A stretch of 64,000 nucleotides of DNA, taken from contig JAACJP010000001.1 of NCBI GenBank assembly GCA_013368375.1, positions 1-64,000 on the forward strand, read 5' to 3'. Of this stretch, positions 9,744 to 18,313 are shown piece after piece (position 1 is the first letter of the stretch; the number at the start of each line of letters is the position of its first letter). Origin of the DNA: Tricholomella constricta (taxonomy: Eukaryota; Basidiomycota; Agaricomycetes; Agaricales; Lyophyllaceae). The notes under the pieces were generated by a model. It saw only the letters and a program-made list of their open reading frames with translations. It had not been told where the DNA came from and searched no databases. The position numbers were made by a program, and so were the translations under genes.

Positions 9744-10913
9744 CTAGATTTTATTGATGATGTGCTCTATGGTCACCTCACTGGATTGGCCAATACGAAG
9801 CTGCGTTCTATCGTACTCCTGCTGCAGAACTGAAAATCGTGCGTAATCGATCTCTTCACTGTGGTCCATCCAGTTGCCTCCTTTCGCGAAAAGAAAATCG
9901 TTCTTTGTCCATCCCATGTAGTCCACCAGTTGTTCCTCAAGTAGTTTCGCTAGACGACACAGGGGATTCTTTTGCGCCTGTGCACGCGCCTTTTTTGTAA
10001 AGCTCTAGTCGCCAGTATTTGGAATGTACGCGTCCGGTCGAGTCACCATACGACGCGTGAGTGGGTTTGACGTATAGTTCTTTAATAGATGTCTAGCTGT
10101 CTGTAAATATGTAAAAGAGATGAATAGACTTTTACTTTAAGAACCATGGATCTTGAATAACACAATGAGCATCGTGCAGAGGTTGAGGTAGACGGCGTCA
10201 TGCATAGCATTAGTGACTGATCGACTGTTGGTCTTGTGGAACACTCTCGTCATTTCCGTAAGATGCATGCAGTCGTACGTCAGAAAGTGACCTCCTTGTG
10301 CAATGGTTCAGAGAGGGGTATACACCTGGTGCCAAGTCCCTGGAGGCATTATACTGGTCGATATTAGAATCATTTCAATTCTGCATGAGCCAGAAACTTA
10401 CATGTTATTGCCAGGTTGTGCGTTGATTGTATACACCGCGCCTCCCTCTTTTTCCCACTCTAGGGCCCATGTGTTTTCCTCTCTCTCGTTGCGGACAAAT
10501 TTATTGTTGAGCCTATCAAGCGCGTCGCAGCCTTGAGCTAATTTGTAACTATGTGGATGAACGATTGCCCACATCTTACCCCCCAATGTGATTGTCACAT
10601 ACGTCAGTAAGCCCTCAGCATCCTGATGCTCGAAGATGAAAACCCCCGCATGATGGGCCAAGTCCCAGCCCCTCATACGCAACATGTCCCAAGAGAGGTG
10701 TTTGGTATAAGCCTCCAATAAATCCTGGACGTTGAGGTAACCATGCGTGTACCCATCATCAAGGCGCCTGTTCGACCGTCAGGCGAGAAATCAATGGTAA
10801 TGTAAGACTTACTGGATGATGGCCGGAGCTGCCAAAGGTCTGAATTTGATTGCCAGAATAGTTTGAATGTGATTGTAGCTTGTCACCTTGTGCATGAAGT
10901 CGGCCAGAGTGCC
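9744..10913 (-). pseudogene. JmjC-domain protein, C-terminal part, disrupted
   Basis: The model has exons 10913-10813, 10767-10402 and 10353 onward. Introns are 10812-10768 (45 nt, GTAAGT, branch CTGAC) and 10401-10354 (48 nt, GTAAGT, branch CTAAT). The joined product reads in frame into a cupin/JmjC fold: W-D-L-A-H-H-A-G, then the metal motif H-Q-D (H-x-D), G-K-M-W-A-I, and the distal His in P-P-G-T-W-H-Q-V-Y. These are the expected Fe(II) ligands. An in-frame TGA (10308-10310) interrupts it where the frame otherwise continues with I-A-Q-G-G-H-F-L-T-Y. A further stop follows near 10135. A 60-residue frame at 9926-9744, open upstream to about 9990, may be the last exon. The N-terminus is missing. 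The exact substrate class cannot be told. Confidence 0.68.
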
Positions 10914-11135
10914 CTGGTATTGTATTGATTTATATTAGTCTTAATTACTTTTATAAGCCCAATTAAAAAGCTGCTATGATAAAAGATAAAATATGAGAAG
11001 ATAATATGAATATAAATATATAAAAGTTCAACTGACCCATGTAATCAGTCAGAGGACCTACAGTAGCAAGGTACAAAAGCAGGACTTATCAGAATTTTCT
11101 TTTATGTTTATTGTTATAAATATTGTAGATCGATT
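10914..11135. other. AT-rich spacer
   Basis: No supported gene. It separates the minus-strand JmjC remnant from the plus-strand fragment that begins at a TAG-type splice acceptor near 11135. Confidence 0.4.
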
Positions 11136-11388
11136 CCTCAAGGCTCTCTTAATCAATTACACCTTTCTCAGGAGCTATTCAATATTTTCATCGATTCTCT
11201 GGGCAAACCTCATGATGATCAGTTATCAAAAGCCTTCCATGACCTCTGTGTGACCATGCTAAAGCTGAAGTCACTCTCGGAAAGCATCATCGCATGCCCT
11301 ACAGATCAGATGATATTCATCACTGCTATTGCTCTGAAGGGTCACTGGCAAAGTGCTATTCGCATATACGAGCGATGTAATGCTCTCT
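11136..11388 (+). pseudogene. Fragment of an unidentified fungal gene, interrupted by LINE-A
   Basis: An open frame follows a plausible acceptor (ATTGTAG). It encodes about 84 residues, including C-P-T-D-Q-M and ending E-R-C-N-A-L at a TAA. The target-site duplication shows LINE-A sits in the last codons. The same frame resumes at 14838 with two in-frame TAA codons and an acidic D-D-E-rich stretch. C-P-T-D-Q-M-type segments occur in large basidiomycete proteins of helicase/C2H2-like families, but I cannot name this one. Confidence 0.45.
11375..11388. repeat. LINE-A target-site duplication, left copy
   Basis: ATGTAATGCTCTCT here and at 14838-14851 flank LINE-A. Only the right copy recurs in array units 2-4. 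Confidence 0.88.
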
Positions 11389-11704
11389 TTTTTTTTTTTT
11401 TTTTTTTTTTTTGAAATCCATATTTATACCCCGGCGCCCGGTCGCAGTCCGGCTGGTGTGTAGTACATGTGATATATCTACAGTGACAGTAATGGTGTTG
11501 CATGTAACGTGTGCATCTCGATATGCAGGCCGCTCGGAAGAGTCCCGCGTGGAGGCAGAATCTGCCAAATAGCGAGGGTGTGCTCGCTGAGAGGTTCCAA
11601 GTCGTAAGGACCCCTCTGCCTTGGCAGTGGGACTAGCTTAGCCCTCCCGAGGGAAGGTACCGCAGGAATGACCCCGAGGCCCCCTTCTGACGGTTAGGTA
11701 CCAA

Positions 11705-14119
11705 TCAGTCGAGTAGCCCGGCGCCTTGTTGCTGGTCGGCAAATACCAGTCCAGCAGCAATTGCTTCGTCTCGCCTTAGCAAGCGGAATAGTTCAGGTAC
11801 CCAGATAAGATCTTCTGGGCGTGCTGGTTGGTCATGCAGGCCCTCGTCAGGCTGCCGGTGTGCTAAACTGCGGCGATTCACCTGATCAGGTGGTTTCCGC
11901 TTTGGTCTGGCCTTGGAGAAGGGTGGAGGTGGATTTTCGCTTGGGAAAGCGAAGGTCCGTGGGTTGACCTCGAGGAATTCGAGGTAATTCTTATGTTCGA
12001 GGCGCGCCGGGGCCCGGCGCTTCCTCGTGTATTTGGGACATTGGTCCAGGATGTGGGCTCTGGTTTCGAGCCCGCCGTTGCGACAGGAGCAGTTCACCTC
12101 CTCAGAAAGGATAAACCGCCTCCGGTATTCGCCAATAGGGGCGTGATTGAGGATGCTACGAGACATCCGAGCAGTGTGGGCATTTGACTTGCCCATTACT
12201 TTAAGCCATGGGCTACCATCAAGGTGTGATGGTGCTATTGGCTTGCCTTTCCTCTTTGTTCGAAGGAATGATCTGCCGCTGTATTCAGGCTGCTGGAATA
12301 GACGAGTCCATTCCTTCAGCATCTGTTCAACAGTGCGTTTGCGCGCATAATCTAGTGATGTGCGTGAGCGAGGTCCTTGTGGCACTTTCAGCTGCGTAGC
12401 AGCCTCATGCGACGAGAAGTGGATATCCCACCGCAAACGGCTTGGGACGTGTATGAATTGCACATGGCGGTCTGGATGGTCAGACAACCAAGTACAAAGT
12501 TTGGAGCAGATTGCAATCGAATGCATCTGACCTGAATGTAGACTGGCATCCAAAGCCCACTTAATGGCCTTGGTTGAGTCCGAGAAGACCAGAATTCTGT
12601 CCGAGTCTGGTCGTTGCAGTGCTTTGCCTACAGCCATTGCGATGGCTGCGAGTTCAGCATCGTCTGAGGTAGCTTTGCCGGCCACCTGCCGGGATACACT
12701 GGGACCTACGTCCCCGTGGATAAGGGTGCAGGCAATAATTGCCTGGAGTCGATTGTCAGTGGGGACCGAGGCGTCCGCTGCAACCATGACGGTTCGCGGA
12801 TCCAGGCCTCCCTCAGTGCGAAGCGCATCCAAGTGGTTGCGTCGATCAGCTAGGGCCTCTTTATCCCGGGGGATGTCAAGGTCATAGGTGATTTGGGCTC
12901 CAAACAAGTCGGAAACCCGTTGCCCTGGTGTGGCCTCCTCGTGGAGGGGGTTCATGGGCTCATTGACAACAGAGGCGTTAGCCTCCGCGTCCATCACAGA
13001 AGATTTAACTCGCTTCTGTAATGAGGGTGCCATACTTGATATGGCGCAGGGGTGGAATTCCTCCCCTCTGAACAGACCATGCCGCGTACTCATGAGAGAG
13101 AGTGTTGGATGGGTGTTCAGGAGTGTACGAGTCCGGGCGAAAGAGCGATCGACCAGTTTCTTGATGTGCAGATGGACAGGTGGTAAGCCTGCAAGGGTTT
13201 CCACCCCTCCACCAGGAGATGTGCGAAATGCACCAAGTATCCAGAGCGCCGCCTTGCGTTGCATCTGGGCGAGTGACTTCATAACCATTTTGTTACGAGC
13301 GCCTTTATATGTCCATAACCTGCACCCGTACGTGGCCAAGGGCAGCACACAGGCGCGGTAAAGGAGACGTTTTTGAGAGGGGGTAATCCCCCGCGATGAG
13401 TTGCCAAGCATCACCATGGCTTTCACCGTGGTGAGTGACTTGGTAGCGTAGTATTTGACATGGTCTTTGAATGTAAGACCTCTGTCAAAATAGAACCCAA
13501 GGTAGCGCCAGACGCGCTTTGGCTTGAGTGGGGTGTCCTCTGTGTAGGGGGCATAGCCTAAGTCAATCGATGGGTTATCATCGGTTGCTTTGCGGGAGAA
13601 ATGAAAGACTTCAGTTTTGTCGTGTTCAAGGAGTAAACCAATCGCATCCACCAGTTCATTGATGACTGCGTAGGCTTCCTTGAGTTTAATGAGATTTGTA
13701 TCCCATGTTTTAGATTGGACAATGAGGGAGCCATCGTCCACGTATGACATTAGAGTGCAGAGGTCCACCTCGATTCTCTTTTGGAAAATTCTCATCACTG
13801 GCACAAGGTACAGTGCAGAGAGGATTGGAGACAGAGCGGACCCTTGGCCAACCCCGACATCAGCGCGCATCCTGGGCGAGGACTCTGTGTTCCACGCATA
13901 GGAAGTATAACGATCCACTAGGTAGGATCGAAAGAAGTTAACAACAGCCGGGGAGAAGCCTAGCCGCTCCAGCGTTGCGATGAGAACCTCATGGTTCAAG
14001 GAGGGAAAGAATTGTGCCAGGTCAAAGGCAACAACACTTGTTTCTAATCCACGGGCCCAGCCCGTCTTGACGATGTGGGTAAGGTACACCCCAGCATCTT
14101 CAGTGGAATGCTGACGCAC
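11705..14119 (-). CDS. LINE-A ORF2: reverse transcriptase, RNase H, C-terminal zinc motif
   Basis: Product (about 804 aa as an open stretch) that reverse-transcribes LINE RNA at the nicked target. RT motif A is F-D-L-A-Q-F-F-P-S-L (catalytic Asp about residue 33), motif B G-Q-G-S-A-L-S-P, and motif C Y-V-D-D at 126-129. RNase H spans about 445-580 with D-A-S, the E of A-E-L-A-A-I, the D of F-S-D-S and a final H-E. Around 676-693 is C-x-C-x7-H-x4-C, the usual ORF2 C-terminal cysteine motif. The combination of RNase H and this motif fits the Tad1 clade. A TAG at 14129-14131 separates it from the upstream frame. Private changes (for example Met where other copies have Arg, in the N-terminal piece) mark this copy. 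Confidence 0.92.
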   Translation of the reverse strand: MRQHSTEDAGVYLTHIVKTGWARGLETSVVAFDLAQFFPSLNHEVLIATLERLGFSPAVVNFFRSYLVDRYTSYAWNTESSPRMRADVGVGQGSALSPILSALYLVPVMRIFQKRIEVDLCTLMSYVDDGSLIVQSKTWDTNLIKLKEAYAVINELVDAIGLLLEHDKTEVFHFSRKATDDNPSIDLGYAPYTEDTPLKPKRVWRYLGFYFDRGLTFKDHVKYYATKSLTTVKAMVMLGNSSRGITPSQKRLLYRACVLPLATYGCRLWTYKGARNKMVMKSLAQMQRKAALWILGAFRTSPGGGVETLAGLPPVHLHIKKLVDRSFARTRTLLNTHPTLSLMSTRHGLFRGEEFHPCAISSMAPSLQKRVKSSVMDAEANASVVNEPMNPLHEEATPGQRVSDLFGAQITYDLDIPRDKEALADRRNHLDALRTEGGLDPRTVMVAADASVPTDNRLQAIIACTLIHGDVGPSVSRQVAGKATSDDAELAAIAMAVGKALQRPDSDRILVFSDSTKAIKWALDASLHSGQMHSIAICSKLCTWLSDHPDRHVQFIHVPSRLRWDIHFSSHEAATQLKVPQGPRSRTSLDYARKRTVEQMLKEWTRLFQQPEYSGRSFLRTKRKGKPIAPSHLDGSPWLKVMGKSNAHTARMSRSILNHAPIGEYRRRFILSEEVNCSCRNGGLETRAHILDQCPKYTRKRRAPARLEHKNYLEFLEVNPRTFAFPSENPPPPFSKARPKRKPPDQVNRRSLAHRQPDEGLHDQPARPEDLIWVPELFRLLRRDEAIAAGLVFADQQQGAGLLD

Positions 14120-14128
14120 TCCTCCGAA

Positions 14129-14837
14129 CTAGTTGGGATGGAAGATACCATGCTTTGCTGCTTCAAACTGCATACGGTTTGCGAGCATTTTCTCAAACAG
14201 CTTCCCGAGCGTGTTCAATAGCACAATAGGCATGAATGCTTTGGGAGCGGAATATGAGGGCTTGTTCGGTTTTGGGAGAATAACCGAGCGAGACTCTTTA
14301 AAGTGAGATGGCCAGTAACCCACGCGGAGGCAGGCACTGGCAATCTTGGTGAACTTGTCAGCAACATCGTTGTCAATGACAAGTTTTTTGAGCTGGTACC
14401 AGGTCAAATGATCTGGTCCCGGCGCAGACGTGTTTGAACACTTTGCCAATTCTTCCCGGAGTTCTGCAGTGCTGAAGTCCACCCACTCGCGCGGGGGTTC
14501 TTGCTCCACTTCCTCCAGTACTTCCACTTTGACTGGTCGATCTGACGCAGCATTATATGTGGCGTGAAGGGCCTGCCAAAGGTCATCCATCGTATTACAG
14601 GGCGCTTCGTTGTAGCGAATTGCCTCGTATGTTGGGAGGTTGCGTTGCTTGGTCCAATTCATCAGGTCCCAAGGTCGCTTGTTCTTGGTGGCAATGGTTT
14701 CGATGCGTTCATCGAAAAATTGCCGTTTAGCCGCCTTTGTGGCGCGCCTAGGAGCCCCATAGTCTGCAGGGGACCGGGACTGTCTGTACTGCCTCATCGC
14801 AGTGGCGCAGTCAGCATTCCACCAGGCTTTTGACCGG
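14129..14837 (-). CDS. LINE-A ORF2, segment between endonuclease and RT palm
   Basis: Same reading frame as 11705-14119, ended by the shared TAG. It contains early RT fingers motifs: S-A-P-G-P-D-H-L, and P-K-P-N-K-P followed by the L-L-N-T-L-G-K-L-F-E-K segment. It is open to the truncation at 14837. In LINE-B and LINE-C the same frame continues into the endonuclease, showing the missing part. Confidence 0.85.
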
Positions 14838-15043
14838 ATGTAATGCTCTCTAAATATGCTTCCAGTTGATACTCCTCTAAATGTCTTGTTTGTCGAGTTT
14901 TAACTTGACAATGTACACATCACGGCTTGGTGGGACATCCAGAGAGGATGATAACATGGAAAATGAGCTCAATGACAAGGATGATATCCTCGATGATGAA
15001 GACGGTGAGCTGAGTGAATATAGAAGTTTCTGCATCAGCTAAC
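14838..15043 (+). pseudogene. Continuation of the unknown gene from 11136
   Basis: It begins with the right target-site copy (14838-14851). The frame of 11136-11388 continues with two TAA codons where CAA would keep it open. It then runs through S-R-L-G-G-T-S-R-E-D-D and an acidic D-D-I-L-D-D-E-D stretch. Copies at 21450, 28060 and 34672 are part of the array. Confidence 0.45.
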
Positions 15044-15347
15044 GAATGAGGTAGATGGTCCTTCACATAACCTGAGATGACAATGTCGTGCATCCTATTC
15101 CACCGAACGATGTTATTTACACTATGTAAGCTATTCTTACAAATTCACAAAGAGAATGTATTGAAAGTATCCCTGTGTCCTCTTATAGCTGTCAATCAGC
15201 AATCTTCGTTGTTTGTGCTTCAGAGTGCGTGATACAGCACCATCTCTGATATTGAGCTTTACACCTTCTCCGCTACTGAGATATAATGTACTCTTTATGC
15301 ACAGCATTGTCAATATTGAGCTAGATACAGCTGTTGCGGCCCTAGTA
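15044..15347. other. No gene recognised
   Basis: Short frames only. Repeated in every array unit. Confidence 0.35.
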
Positions 15348-15410
15348 GATCAAGGGCAGATACGAACGACGCAGTAAGCAAATGCCTACAGCACTCTCAA
15401 TCTCTCACTG

Positions 15411-16109
15411 ATGCAATCTCTAGGATTCCCAGCGTCGTGTTCCTATTTGAAGATCGTCAACGTCCCCTTCTTTCAGAAGGTGGGCGGGGCACCTATCACG
15501 CAGGATCTTGTCGAATCGCGCATTTGTCAAGATCCTGTCACCAAGGACTTCCACCTTGCATCCAAGCCCCGGGTTTCGAGCTCGCCGGCGTCGGATTCCT
15601 GCACGGTGTGGTTCGATATCTGGGACACCCAGAGGGCCAACCTCAAGCAGCTCGTCAACAAACACTTGTCGTTTGGTGGCCAGATCTGCATGATCCGACC
15701 TGCTGAGAAGCGTCCTGGCACGCCTCAGTGTCAACGTTGCTGGAAATGGGGCCACATCGACACACGATGCACCTTGAACCACAATATTTGCGCGCACTGT
15801 GGGGGCCCCCACGGTTTGCAATACCACCGGGTGTTGGGCAGCTGCTGCAAAGCGAAGTCCAAAGCAAACCCTCCTGTTGAAGCGATGCACCCTGACGAGG
15901 ACTGCCCGCATTCCCCCAAGTGCGTGAACTGCGGCGGTGAGCATCTTGCAAATGCAAAGACCTGCCCGTACTTCCGACACCGATTTGAGCCCGAGTGGAT
16001 CAAGGGCAGATACAAACGAGACACAGTAAGCAAACACCTACAGCACTCTCAATCCCCCACTGATGCAATCTCTAGGCGCCATCGTCCTAATATGCATACT
16101 TCATTGTAA
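15411..16109 (+). CDS. LINE ORF1 (Gag-like) C-terminal part with zinc knuckles, unit 1
   Basis: RNA-binding ORF1 product of a LINE. Of 232 residues, the central part carries C-x2-C-x4-H-x4-C, then C-x2-C-x3-H, then C-x2-C-x3-H-x6-C, a cluster typical of Tad/Jockey-type ORF1 proteins. The N-terminus is missing, so the first Met is probably not the native start. It is followed 54 nt later by the ORF2 frame. Confidence 0.85.
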   Translation: MQSLGFPASCSYLKIVNVPFFQKVGGAPITQDLVESRICQDPVTKDFHLASKPRVSSSPASDSCTVWFDIWDTQRANLKQLVNKHLSFGGQICMIRPAEKRPGTPQCQRCWKWGHIDTRCTLNHNICAHCGGPHGLQYHRVLGSCCKAKSKANPPVEAMHPDEDCPHSPKCVNCGGEHLANAKTCPYFRHRFEPEWIKGRYKRDTVSKHLQHSQSPTDAISRRHRPNMHTSL

Positions 16110-16162
16110 TACAGTTGTTACCTATGCCTAGTACAACAACTATATCATGATTATCTATACTG

Positions 16163-16648
16163 TCCCAGAACGTAAATCGAAACTATGAGTTGGTTTCAAA
16201 CATTCTGGAAGAACACAAGTCATCATTCAACCTCTTAATGATTCAAGAACCCCCATGGAACTTCATACGGCGCACCGTCTCAGCTACCAACCCAGAAGGG
16301 GAGGCAGTGGTCGGTCCACCAATTCATCCAGACTGGTTGGTCATCTTCCAGCGCCCGAAAGGCGAGGACGATAGACCACGAGTCATGACCTATGTGAACA
16401 AATGGCTAGCAGCAATGTGACCCGCGTTTCGCACAGACGCAGATCACAGGGACATCCTGGTGCTCACGTTGTGGGGTGAAGACAACACTCCTCTACACTA
16501 TATCAATGTCTATTCAGACCAAAACTCCACAGCCATTAACTGGCTGTGCAACAACGTAGAACGCCTGCCACAGCTTCAGTGCATGGCAGGCGACTTCAAC
16601 TGCCATTCATCTGTCTGGGACCCCCGACACGAAGGCAACAATCATGTG
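16163..16648 (+). pseudogene. LINE ORF2 start: APE-type endonuclease, truncated, unit 1
   Basis: N-terminus reads S-Q-N-V-N-R-N-Y-E, then M-I-Q-E-P-P-W, the early glutamate motif of APE-type nucleases, and later A-G-D-F-N-C-H-S-S-V-W-D. A TGA at 16418-16420 replaces a CGA seen in LINE-C, a C-to-T change. The frame ends at the inversion junction, so the S-D-H motif is absent. Confidence 0.8.
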
Positions 16649-16682
16649 CTGGAGTCGATTGTCAGTGGGGACCAAGGCGCGA

Positions 16683-17022
16683 TGATTGCGGGCCCGCTGG
16701 ACCGTGAGACATGCTACATTGTAGTGCCTGTATGTGACTGTCTGTCTTTACTTGGTCACTTGGTGCCCATGCAGACGGAGCCCGATGCGATACGTGAGGG
16801 AGTAGAGTCTAAAGGGGATAGTTCGCGAAGCAAGAATGCTGCTCGATATGCTTTTAGGTGCAGGTAACAGTTCAGGCTATCACTTGATGGGACGTAATAG
16901 GGTAGGGTTGATGGAATAGCGTAGGAGAGAGGATGAGAGATTCTGAAGAGAAATGAAAATAATTTGATAGCGTGTTGCTCTCTTGTCGGAAGTCTGCAGA
17001 TTACTTAAGCTTTCTCATCACA
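16683..17022 (-). repeat. Candidate 3' LTR of gypsy-2 (chromovirus), unit 1
   Basis: 340 bp just downstream of the chromodomain frame. In the sense direction it starts TGTGATGAG and ends GCAATCA, with a pyrimidine-rich middle. No 5' LTR remains to compare and no clear polypurine tract precedes it, so the ends are tentative. Repeats at 23295-23634, 29906-30245 and 36517-36856. Confidence 0.4.
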
Positions 17023-17988
17023 TGATACTCGCATTGGAGGGCGGGTGCGAGGCGTATTCCAATACCCAGCTATTGTGCGAGGCGTATTCCGATACCCAGC
17101 TATTGCCTGCAGGATTGAATCCCTTCCATTGAATTAAGTACATTTGACGGTTCCTGTCTTTGCAGTTGGTGAGCTTATGCCCCAAGATCGCTATTAAGCT
17201 CCAAAACATTGAGTGTGTTGATGTCCCCATAGAGCAAGTGAAAAGTTGTTTTTTGGGTCGCCTCACTGTCGACGCGACATGCTTTCACGCCCATTACATA
17301 AGTAAATGACCGCATTTTGGATCTGCGTGCGTTTTTAAAATTCAATAAATTAGCTACCCCTGTAATTCCTGCACAACCGATCGTGTCCTAGCAAACCACA
17401 GGATCTGTTCAGTTGAAACCACCAGTACCCTTCTTGGTTGGCTCAGAAACGCGTGAATATGGCGCGTTTTTTGGCATTAGCGCTTAGAAACTCCGGATTT
17501 GGACTGAGCAGATCCTCCATATAGATGAAAAAATGTGATCGGCACAGGCATTGTGTCTACTTAGGGCGTATTTCGGTCAAAAAATGGATTATCCTGATCA
17601 CAGGTGTATCTGATAGGGGGTAACAACATATACAAACAAAAGGAATTCTGCAGGCATTGCGTCTCTCCAAAAACAGAAGGCATGGGATACGTGTCCAGTA
17701 GTCGGAGTTGGTAGACCATCGGGTTGACTTTTTCCATCACTTCAAAAGGACTGATGCTATGTTGTATCAGCTTCCTTCCTGTTCCTTTGACATTGACGAG
17801 TTTAAGGAATAAGGGGTGATAAGCGCCCAATCTCCTTCTTCAAGCTCTACTATAGGGCGCTGACCCTTGTTATATGCTTTAGCTTGTCTTTCCTGAGCTA
17901 GTACGGCAGCGTCGCGAGCATTTTTTCGGTGTAATTCCAGTTCCTCCAGAAACCCTTGACTTCTTTGGCTTGCAAGGAAAGGTCTATT
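17023..17988 (-). pseudogene. Gypsy-2 integrase C-terminus and chromodomain, unit 1
   Basis: From high to low coordinates: the integrase tail with E-R-Q-A-K-A-Y-N-K-G and E-E-G-D-W-A-L-I; a GPY/F-like segment with G-T-G-R-K-L-I-Q and V-Y-Q-L-R-L; then a chromodomain with Y-L-I-Q-W-K-G-F-N-P and S-W-V-S-E. These mark a chromovirus. A 30-bp tandem duplication repeats the chromodomain end. Frames shift several times. The upstream part of the same gene is at 41692-44234, separated by LINE-B. Confidence 0.82.
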
Positions 17989-18003
17989 GACGGGATCCGT
18001 GGC
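17989..18003. repeat. LINE-B-type target-site sequence at unit 1/2 junction
   Basis: GACGGGATCCGTGGC precedes the poly(T) of units 2-5 (17989, 24602, 31211, 37823). Its partner occurs only once, at 41677-41691. Confidence 0.9.
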
Positions 18004-18313
18004 TTTTTTTTTTTTTTTTTTGAAATCCATATTTATACCCCGGCGCCCGGTCGCAGTCCGGCTGGTGTGTAGTACATGGTATATCTACAGTGACAGTAAT
18101 GGTGTTGCATGTAACGTGTGCATCTCGATATGCAGGCCGCTCGGAAGAGTCCCGCGTGGAGGCAGAATCTGCCAAATAGCGAGGGTGTGCTCGCTGAAAG
18201 GTTCCAAGTTGCAGAAGGACCCCTCCGCCTTGGCGGTGGGGCTAGCTTAGCCCTCCCGAGGGAAGGTACCACAGGAATGACCCCGAGGCCCCCTTCTGAC
18301 GGTAGGGTACCAA

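Larger units (their letters stand above)
11389..14837 (-). mobile_element. LINE-A: Tad1-like LINE, 5'-truncated
   Basis: The poly(T) at 11389-11412 is the poly(A) tail on the minus strand. It is flanked by a 14-bp target-site duplication. Truncation is upstream of the RT palm, after GACCGG at 14837, so the endonuclease is missing. The 3' UTR (11413-11704) is conserved in all copies and ends with a GC-rich CCGGGCGCCGGGG segment and TATAAATATGGATTTC before the tail. Confidence 0.92.
15348..16679 (+). mobile_element. LINE 5' fragment, opposite orientation, unit 1
   Basis: Contains the end of ORF1 and the start of ORF2 (endonuclease) of the same LINE family. It stops inside the endonuclease, after G-N-N-H-V at 16648. 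The next 31 bp (16649-16679) match the plus-strand sequence at 12743-12773, which is antisense RNase H. So the 5' half is joined to an inverted 3' piece. A 77-bp direct repeat (15348-15424 and 15998-16076) brackets the ORF1 segment. Confidence 0.8.

Noticed and set aside
12888..13361. Plus-strand frame of 157 codons inside LINE ORF2, repeated in all units
   Set aside because: Antisense shadow of RT/RNase H; the coding sense is the minus strand with all catalytic motifs.
15420..16037. 205-codon frame antisense to LINE ORF1
   Set aside because: No independent similarity; the plus-strand frame has ordered zinc knuckles. Same for its copies in the other units.
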